Shown here: positions 52,867-59,297 of the stretch, one piece after another
How the letters are laid out: each line of letters starts with the position of its first letter
Position numbering within the stretch: position 1 is the first letter of the stretch
Assembly: GCF_003710825.1 (NCBI RefSeq)
Contig: NZ_RHHQ01000002.1
Span: 44,766 to 108,765 of the forward strand
Direction: 5' to 3'
Length of the DNA stretch: 64,000 nucleotides
From: Brevibacillus fluminis
Lineage (GTDB): Bacteria > Bacillota > Bacilli > Brevibacillales > Brevibacillaceae
Position numbers and translations under genes: made by a program
The notes under the pieces: model-generated
What the model saw: only the letters and a program-made list of their open reading frames with translations
Databases searched by the model: none
What the model was told of the DNA's origin: nothing

Positions 52867-53394
52867 CTACCAAAAAGAAAAGCTCGTATTCGTTAAGTAA
52901 TCAATGTCGTTTAGCTTGATAGAGCACAACTCACTTACACGAACACCCGTATACAGCAGAAGCCAAACAATCAGGTGGTTCCGCTGGCTGACTTTGCTCC
53001 TGTCCTGGACAAAGAACAGCAGCTGGTTTACCTCCTGCTCTGAAAACACCTCGACCTCCCCCACACTACCTGCTGCCACCTTGATCCTGTCTTTACGTAG
53101 CGTGACGACTTGTTCCGTTGCCAGTTTACGTTCGATCAGGAATCGATTGAACGCCTGTATTGAGTTGATTTTCTTGTTGATCGTAGCAACTGAATACTTG
53201 AGGTCCAAAAGATGATTCTTGTAGCTGGTAATGTAGTATCGCCTTAAATCAGTAGGCTTTTCTACGCCCATTGTTTTAAGGTACTCACAAAACCATTTTA
53301 AATCTCCCATGTATGATTGAATCGTTTTTTGAGCAAAACCCTTCTCAATAAGGTATAGTTCAAAATGCTGAATCACATCCACTTGAATGACCAC
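52867..53394 (-). pseudogene. Truncated tyrosine recombinase (XerC/D type)
   Basis: 175 aa. Complete N-terminal core-binding domain (IQHFELYLIEKGFAQKTIQS, YSVATINKKINSIQAFNRFL) and the start of the catalytic domain with the first Arg (LLYTGVRVSELCSIKLNDID). The reading frame then changes into unrelated NTSFSFW and stops. The HxxR, H/W and Tyr residues are missing, so it is inactive. The break coincides with the edge of the element carrying the 270-aa gene. No continuation is seen on the far side. Confidence 0.85.
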
Positions 53395-53878
53395 CTTTCA
53401 TTACTCACCACGCGATCCCGCAAACATGCGGAACGTCCGCCACATCTCACCTTCATCTTGACGCCATGCTTGTCTTACGTTGTCTGGGTCGAGAATGCAG
53501 AAGTGCTGGGTGAACACGATTTACTGTAGTTTCCAACCGTTCCTCCTGTCCAGGGTGTCCCAGAAAACAGTGCCCCCTAGTGTCTTGGTTTGCAGGTTTG
53601 GGAAAAGCATGAACAACAACTCCTTTTGGTTTTTTGAACGACAAAAAGCCCTACATCCGTAAATGGTTGTAGAGCTTCTATCTACATTAATATTAACAGC
53701 TTATATTTCCTGACGGTACGTTTTTGGGGTCACTGACTGTATTCTTTATAGTTTAAAGCGAGGGAAAAAGGGACGAGTTCCTTTCTAGGACTGGAAAGCG
53801 AAATAGTCCAGAATGTAAGGAGAGATTTTTCAGCGAGTTTCCGGAATGTTTTGCAGTGAGTTCGGTCAAAAGAGAAGG
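53395..53878. other. Region with decayed coding sequence, otherwise empty
   Basis: Minus strand 53400-53644 reads in pieces as a degraded protein (FWDTLDRRNGWKLQ, stop, VFTQHFCILDPDNVRQAW, WRTFRMFAGSRGE). It is broken by a stop and frame changes, probably a remnant of a gene once linked to the recombinase. 53645-53878 shows nothing recognisable. Confidence 0.45.
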
Positions 53879-53912
53879 AAAGAGTCTACCGCATTTTTGC
53901 GATAGACTCTTT
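53879..53912 (-). terminator. Terminator of cassette F
   Basis: AAAGAGTCTA / TAGACTCTTT stem with CGC/GCG extension and T-rich flanks, after the acyltransferase-like gene. Confidence 0.88.
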
Positions 53913-53939
53913 CGACATTTTTCGAGTCGTGACAGGCAG

Positions 53940-54785
53940 CTATTCCCCTATCCCTGAAATTTTCTTAACGTAAACCTTTAAATTTTGATAATCCACGATA
54001 TAACTCATGCTTCTCTTTTTTATAATTTTTAAGAGCGGTATATTATCTCCATGGACTGTAAATGATACATATCGGATCGGCGACTCACTTAGTTGAATTT
54101 GAAGTGCCTTTCCAAATAACGAAATACTTCTAGCCATATTCCAGTATCCCTTTTTAACAAATAGATTATCATACAGCAGAATATTCTGACCTGCAACACA
54201 GGTGATACACCAACCAATTACTTCACCTTTATGACGAAGAACAAGGCTATTTTTCCCCATCGTTTGATAATGCAATGGATGAAAACGAGCAGGATACCAC
54301 TCATCCAAACCAGTAGAAATCTCCTGCTTTTCATGTTCAGTCAAGGTCAAAACACTATCAATAGTATAATCATTTGATAAAAATTGATTCTTCAACCATT
54401 GATCATTCGCCATTTTTATCCCATCAAACAAAAAAACATGTTGATTAGTTTGATTAGACCAACCATGACCAAATAAAAAGTGATCATTACTGTCTGCCCT
54501 GAGATCAACAGGGAATTGAGTGTAAGTACAAGGGAATGTTAAAGTTTCTACTTTTTTTTTGAAAGCCAATTTATCTAATTCATAAAATAGGATTTCTTTT
54601 GAATGGTCCTCGTTAACATCAATAGATTTGAACTCAACGACTTCCCCACGTTCATTCTCAATGTTCAAACAAGCACTGGCTATTATTCCATCTGATTCTT
54701 CAATTTCAATGACATACGACTGTTCTTTATCCGAATGATTCCGTTCTCTTGTATTGACTATACGCATATTGCTTTGACTAATCAT
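53940..54785 (-). CDS. GNAT-like acyltransferase family protein, putative
   Basis: 281 aa, no signal peptide. C-terminal half looks like a GNAT fold: SLVLRHKGEVIGWCITCVAG, LLYDNLFVKKGYWNMARSIS, SFTVHGDNIPLLKIIKKRSM. The family assignment is tentative. Its ATG overlaps the exon F stop (ATGA), so it is translated only by ribosomes finishing exon F unless it has separate initiation. It could modify surface proteins, but this is inference. Confidence 0.7.
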   Translation of the reverse strand: MISQSNMRIVNTRERNHSDKEQSYVIEIEESDGIIASACLNIENERGEVVEFKSIDVNEDHSKEILFYELDKLAFKKKVETLTFPCTYTQFPVDLRADSNDHFLFGHGWSNQTNQHVFLFDGIKMANDQWLKNQFLSNDYTIDSVLTLTEHEKQEISTGLDEWYPARFHPLHYQTMGKNSLVLRHKGEVIGWCITCVAGQNILLYDNLFVKKGYWNMARSISLFGKALQIQLSESPIRYVSFTVHGDNIPLLKIIKKRSMSYIVDYQNLKVYVKKISGIGE

Positions 54786-55132
54786 GGAGCAATAGGAGTT
54801 ACCGTCTGATTCTCCAACGAATTGTTGAATAGATTAACAAGTGTTCCCCGTGTATAGGAAATCGAAGTAACGCTTGTTTTTTCATTGAACGAAATCGTAA
54901 TGAATTCATCATTTACATCAGTATCTACTGTACCATCTGCCCTATTCGTAGAAAAAAAAGCTCCATTTGTAGAACCATTAAACGACCCACTAGATCCAGT
55001 AATTGTAAAATCCGAGGATCTTACTGATGAATCCTCAATGGGTTCCGAAAATTGAATTTGTACTTTATCATATTTCCCGTTTCCATTTGGAATCAGCTTT
55101 GCCGAAACAATTGTAGGAGGCGTTACATCGCT
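54782..55132 (-). CDS. Alternative 3' exon F for owp (nearest, cis position)
   Basis: 116 codons from AGC at 55132 to TGA. SDVTPPTIVSAKLIPNGNGK, VQIQFSEPIEDSSVRSSDFT and a final ENQTVTPIAP form one SbsA-type Ig-like domain. No start codon at its 5' end. Only 195 nt downstream of the 5' intron part's terminator, so it is the one exon that could be joined by ordinary cis splicing. Stop overlaps the next gene's ATG. Confidence 0.85.
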   Translation of the reverse strand, partial: SDVTPPTIVSAKLIPNGNGKYDKVQIQFSEPIEDSSVRSSDFTITGSSGSFNGSTNGAFFSTNRADGTVDTDVNDEFITISFNEKTSVTSISYTRGTLVNLFNNSLENQTVTPIAP

Positions 55133-55265
55133 ATTCTCGTCTTATACCACCATGGCTTTCGAACCGAGCCTACACCGTGCGGGCGACTTTCATCGCACAC
55201 GGCGTTCCATCAATTGTAGCGATCTCTTTTTTATACAAATCACTTAATCTGCTCCTTATTTCCCC
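55133..55265 (-). ncRNA. Group II intron 3' part F
   Basis: GGGGAAATAAG at 55265-55255; linker with CTACAATTG, which pairs 9 bp with CAGTTGTAG of the 5' part; domain V at 55172-55205, 34 nt; domain VI of the CTCG/CGAG subtype as in C; tail AAT before AGC. Confidence 0.92.
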
Positions 55266-55271
55266 ATTTTG

Positions 55272-55299
55272 ATGATACCAACCAATACTAAACAAATTC
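55272..55299 (-). promoter_or_regulatory. Cassette promoter F
   Basis: GAATTT, 16 nt, TATCAT, 6 nt to GGGG; context CTGTTCAGAATTTGTTTAG. Confidence 0.6.
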
Positions 55300-55326
55300 T
55301 GAACAGTCAGCATCCAATTTTATACA

Positions 55327-55373
55327 CAAAAACGGTAGCCAACGAGACATTCATCTACATTGACTACCGTTTT
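55327..55373 (-). terminator. Terminator inside intron domain IV, end of the owp transcript
   Basis: 11-bp stem ACGGTAGTCAA / TTGGCTACCGT then TTTTTGT. It is the first strong terminator after owp and follows the 5' domain IV strand by about 20 nt. Confidence 0.88.
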
Positions 55374-55393
55374 ACGTGTTTGACTTACTTTTT

Positions 55394-56025
55394 GGGGAAA
55401 TAAGTCATGTGATTGAGATTCTACAACTGACTGGGTCCCTTCGCTCCCGCAAGTTTTCCCCTCCCTGCCTGTGTTACCACTACAGGTTCAATCGGCATGC
55501 GATCAACACTACTACGAACCCGCCGCCATCTTACCGGCCTCACTGGCGCTAACCCGCCTCTTCCGGCAAGACTTCAAACGTTCCACCTTGTCTATCCCTT
55601 CTTTTGCAAGACCTTAGGTCCCCACTATACAATCAAAGAAAAGTAGGTTTAACAGCCTAAATTATGCCTGCTTCGTCTGTACCATTGTGGGTACATCGAC
55701 TGTTGTCAAACCACTAGCAACTTACCTGACAACAGTTATCTTCAATTGGGTCAACATGGATTCGTCGCCTGACCATAGTCTGCTTTTAAGGAGCCCCGCC
55801 TTGCATTCCAGCAAGTACGACTTCACCTGACTTCACACGATGAATCCGGTTAGAAACAATCGTGGGCAGGAGGATTAGGCGCGTGAATATTAGACTGTTT
55901 TCACGGATTGGAATCGCACCAATCAACTTAACAAGATAGTTAGAGAAAGCCCAAGACTCAATGAATTGAGCTTTCTCCACCTCTTTCGCTTTACATAAGC
56001 TTATGAAGTAACGTTTCGATTATTG
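55394..56025 (-). ncRNA. Group II intron 5' part (domains I-III and 5' strand of domain IV)
   Basis: GTGCGA, the group II 5' motif, at 55919. A hairpin CTGTTGTCA/TGACAACAG (55700-55735) has an 18-nt loop likely to hold EBS1. Domain III-like GGAGCGAAGGGACC is near 55450. CAGTTGTAG (55429-55421) and CTTATTTCCCC (55404-55394) pair with every 3' part. The candidate 5' splice site is 56026/56025, so 106 nt precede GUGCG and contain two hairpins. No reverse transcriptase/maturase ORF is present. Confidence 0.85.
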
Positions 56026-59000
56026 ATTAGTGATAGTAACATCTACAACAAAAGTTTTAGTTGCATTCCCTTTAGTAAGGGTAACAGTCGCCTTTTCAAC
56101 AACAGGAGTACCCGTATTGTTTACAGCAACCAGGTTTACAACATTACCTACTAATCCTAAGTAGTTAGCAGCGCTAGAACCATCTTGGGCTTTAACTGCA
56201 GTTACATTTGCATTTACACCAGTTGTTGCAGTTTGACCTGCTTGAAGAGCAACTACAGAAGAAGTAATAGGAGTGTTAGCTGCTACCGTGCTAGCAATTG
56301 TAACAGCGTTGCTGTACTTAGAAACTTCTGCGTTAACAATTTGTTGATCCAAAAGATCTTGAGCTTTAGCCACGTCTGTAAGAAGGCTTGCTTTCAAGGT
56401 TGCATCAGACAAAGCATTAACTTTTGTTTTTGCAGAATCAACTTTTGTTTGGTCAACGCCTACTGCCAAAGCTGTTTTATTAGCATCTGTAAACAAAGCA
56501 GCTACAGCATCCTTAGTAGCTTGAACAATTTGGTCATAGCCATTAACTTTCAACTTAATAACAGTTGGAGTAGTTAAGAGGTTTTTATTGTTTACATTAA
56601 CAGCAGTAACAACAATATCAGCAGTTGCACCTTCTTTAGTCAGTGCGGTGATAACGTTGCCAGCGTCCAAAGTCAAACCATCAATGTTTGTTACACTGAT
56701 TTGCAGGTTGCTTTGTTGCAAATTGGCATTAAAATCTTTACCATATTGGTCTTTAACGGTGATCAAGGAAAGAATTTTATCCTCCAAATCATCGCTCAAT
56801 TTAGCATCAGCAATGCTGGAATTGTTAAATACAACAGACTTAGCTTGAGCTGTAGAGTCAGCAACAGTAAATGTCACGTTTTGCAGAGTCAAGCTACCAA
56901 TTTTAACCGCAATACTTTCAGTACCAGCAGCTTTAGCAGATACTACATCAGTACTGTCGTTAAATGTGATGAAGGATCCTGTTTCTGTTCCAACTACAGT
57001 GGCAGGATTAATCTCTTTTCCATCTTTATCAAGCAACACAAGGTTAACGTCGGCAGCAGGAACAACAGAAAGCTTTTGACCTTTGTCATCCAAAGTGTAC
57101 ACTTTAACAGTCGCCGTTGATTCGTTTACAGTTGTCGCTTGATCATCAACTACGTTCAAGTTAGTTTTGTCAACTTCAACCGAGTAATTTGCAAAGTTAC
57201 CTTTTGCACTTACTGTGATGTTAACAACTTTTTCGAACTTCACAGAAGGATCAGTGTTGTCTGTGTAAGTTACTTTAACAGATGTGGAACCAGCTTTGAG
57301 TCCAGTAATAGTAACAGCCGATTTATCTGGGGAAACCGTTGCGGAAGCAATCGTGGCATCAGCAACAACTGCAGTTACAACACCAGAAACAGGAACCGCT
57401 GTGTCTTTATTGTACTGATCTTTGTAAACCAGTTTAAACGATTCTGCAATAGTAGAACCTTCTGTTGTACTTACCGAAGATTTTTCAACATCAAACGTCT
57501 TAAATACAGGAGTTGCTTTCACTTCAATGGCAACTGTTTGTTCAACATTACCGATTTTCGCTTTAACATAACCAGTTCCTACAGAAATAGGAGTGATTAC
57601 GCCATTATTGCCAACAATTACAACCTCAGGAGTAAGGTTTGTAAAAGTTACATTGTCAGCATTTCCATCCTCTTGAACATCTACACTCTTACCGAACTGG
57701 TCAAGATAGAAGAGGCCCAAATTCTTGTTTGTTTCATTCATGTAGACAGAATGTACTACATCTTCAGCTTTAAGTGCCTTAAATGCATCAGTAGTACCAA
57801 CTGGGAAGTTACCTGCGGCTTTAGCAGCAATATGGTAACCAACAAACGTGGTAGGAGTAGAATTTTTCACATAAAGAACTGTGTTTGCAGTCGAAATTGT
57901 AGTACCTTTAACAGTTACCTTAACAACAACTGTTTTCCCATCAGCATTACCAGCAACAAGGCCAGTCGATCCGACAACTCCAACGTCGGAGGAGGCAAAC
58001 TCAAGTTCAACCTCTGAGGTTACATCGCGGCCTAATTTGTCAGTTACTTTGATAACGTCTTTCAAGTTTGTACCAGGTGCAACTGTAGTAGAAGTAAAGG
58101 AAACTGCATTTACATCTGCCTTGGTGTAGGTAAACTTATCGTTATCTTCAGTAATAACTTTATCGTCAGCACCTACAACATTTTTTGTATTAGCGTTGTA
58201 CTCACTTCCAGATGCTAACGCGTCAAACAATGTAACTGTTACAACTTTCTTGTTATCAGCTTTCACTTCTGCTTTGCTTACAAATACACGCGTTCCATCA
58301 GAAACTTTCGTAATTGTAAAATCAGCTGGTTTAACGGATTTTACTTCTTTATTGAAAGTCAACTCAACTTGTTTGCTGTTAATAGCACTTACGCTATCAA
58401 CTTTCAGTTCAGCTGCAGCTGCAATTTTGAAGCTACCAGTTTTAACTTTGCTATCAGCATCATCATTGCTTGCGATTACTTCATAAGTGTAGTCGCCAGC
58501 TGCCAGATCAGCAAAATCTGCGCTAAATTTGTTGTCTTTTACGTCAACTGTTTTTGTAGCAACGTCTTTGCCATCTTTGTCGATAACAGTTACGTCTACA
58601 GTTTTAGCATCTTTTGTTGTACCAGCGATGGTTACTTTGCTGTCAACTGGAGTTGCAGTTACATCACCAACAGTTGGACCGTCGAGTGGAGTTTCTACAG
58701 TACCAGAATCTTGACCGTTTTCATCGATAGAAGAGTAATCAGCAGTAATATCATCGCCGAAAACTGCTTCTAGATCGTCAGTCAGTGCATCCTCACCGGA
58801 CTCAAGCAAGTCGTCCAACGTAGCTGCATTACCTTCATCATCAACGTAAACAACATGGTCGAGACCAGCTTTGTCAGCTTCGTCTTCGATTTTAGAGTTA
58901 TTTTTAGAAGAGAAGAAAGAATCCAAGCTATAGAAATGTTTAACTTCTCCGCCGATGTAGAAACCAGGTGTTGCTGCAAATGCAGAAGAAGCCATGCTAG

Positions 59001-59049
59001 CTATAACAGCTGTAGACAAGACAGACAGTGCCAACTTCTTGTTTTTCAC
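56020..59049 (-). CDS. owp: Outer wall S-layer protein OWP; 5' exon of the split intron
   Basis: Major surface-layer subunit, 1009 aa, close to the known Brevibacillus OWP length. GTG start after GGAGGGG; signal peptide MKNKKLALSVLSTAVIASMA... ending AFA. The mature protein is Thr/Val/Asp/Lys-rich with many Ig-like strands (GTPLKDVIKVTDKLGRDVTS-type, VTITGLKAGSTSVKVTYTDN) and no SLH domain; it layers onto MWP. Cotranscribed from the mwp promoters. The unspliced end is VVDVTITNQ-stop. Splicing after ...ACT AAT would replace Gln-stop by one of six domains starting Ser/Arg. Confidence 0.95.
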   Translation of the reverse strand: MKNKKLALSVLSTAVIASMASSAFAATPGFYIGGEVKHFYSLDSFFSSKNNSKIEDEADKAGLDHVVYVDDEGNAATLDDLLESGEDALTDDLEAVFGDDITADYSSIDENGQDSGTVETPLDGPTVGDVTATPVDSKVTIAGTTKDAKTVDVTVIDKDGKDVATKTVDVKDNKFSADFADLAAGDYTYEVIASNDDADSKVKTGSFKIAAAAELKVDSVSAINSKQVELTFNKEVKSVKPADFTITKVSDGTRVFVSKAEVKADNKKVVTVTLFDALASGSEYNANTKNVVGADDKVITEDNDKFTYTKADVNAVSFTSTTVAPGTNLKDVIKVTDKLGRDVTSEVELEFASSDVGVVGSTGLVAGNADGKTVVVKVTVKGTTISTANTVLYVKNSTPTTFVGYHIAAKAAGNFPVGTTDAFKALKAEDVVHSVYMNETNKNLGLFYLDQFGKSVDVQEDGNADNVTFTNLTPEVVIVGNNGVITPISVGTGYVKAKIGNVEQTVAIEVKATPVFKTFDVEKSSVSTTEGSTIAESFKLVYKDQYNKDTAVPVSGVVTAVVADATIASATVSPDKSAVTITGLKAGSTSVKVTYTDNTDPSVKFEKVVNITVSAKGNFANYSVEVDKTNLNVVDDQATTVNESTATVKVYTLDDKGQKLSVVPAADVNLVLLDKDGKEINPATVVGTETGSFITFNDSTDVVSAKAAGTESIAVKIGSLTLQNVTFTVADSTAQAKSVVFNNSSIADAKLSDDLEDKILSLITVKDQYGKDFNANLQQSNLQISVTNIDGLTLDAGNVITALTKEGATADIVVTAVNVNNKNLLTTPTVIKLKVNGYDQIVQATKDAVAALFTDANKTALAVGVDQTKVDSAKTKVNALSDATLKASLLTDVAKAQDLLDQQIVNAEVSKYSNAVTIASTVAANTPITSSVVALQAGQTATTGVNANVTAVKAQDGSSAANYLGLVGNVVNLVAVNNTGTPVVEKATVTLTKGNATKTFVVDVTITNQ
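56028..56034 (-). promoter_or_regulatory. Candidate IBS1 at the end of owp
   Basis: ATCACTA on the minus strand can pair with TAGTGGT in the EBS1 loop (55710-55716), one G-U included, right at the predicted 5' splice site. The flanking CACTAATCAA can alternatively pair over 10 bp with TTGATTGGTG, which overlaps the GUGCG motif. Confidence 0.55.
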
Positions 59050-59187
59050 GTACTACCCCTCCAACTAAATGTTTGATAGGACTCTTTTTATAAAACTCGG
59101 ACTGCCATGATGCGAATTTCTTGGTTGTATGTGTTGCAGTCCAATTGGGTAAACTGTGTAGTGATCGACCTGATCTCTTATGTAGGC

Positions 59188-59297
59188 AATCAGAGGGTAC
59201 AAGACCCTCTGACTACCGATCTATCAAAGTCCCAAGTCAATCTATTCTCTTCACCTAGGTGAAGAGCGTCCTTCTAATTTGACTTAAAAATTAGAAG
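59188..59297 (-). other. Three hairpins between mwp and owp
   Basis: CAGAGGGT/ACCCTCTG (59191-59211), a perfect 20-nt palindrome CTCTTCACCTAGGTGAAGAG (59247-59266), and CTTCTAATTT/AAATTAGAAG (59271-59297), the last covering the mwp stop. None has a good T-run, so RNA processing or differential mRNA stability is more likely than termination. Confidence 0.7.

Noticed and set aside
47400..55310. Repeated blocks first taken for an insertion sequence or integron attC sites next to a tyrosine recombinase
   Set aside because: The conserved core is exactly 34 nt with GAAA loop, CGC triad and a following domain VI, and it pairs with a single upstream 5' part. That is group II intron architecture, not attC or IS ends.
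55786..55980. 64-aa ORF after owp
   Set aside because: It spans the GUGCG motif and domain I of the intron, its GTG lies within the would-be ribosome-binding site, and it has no family features.
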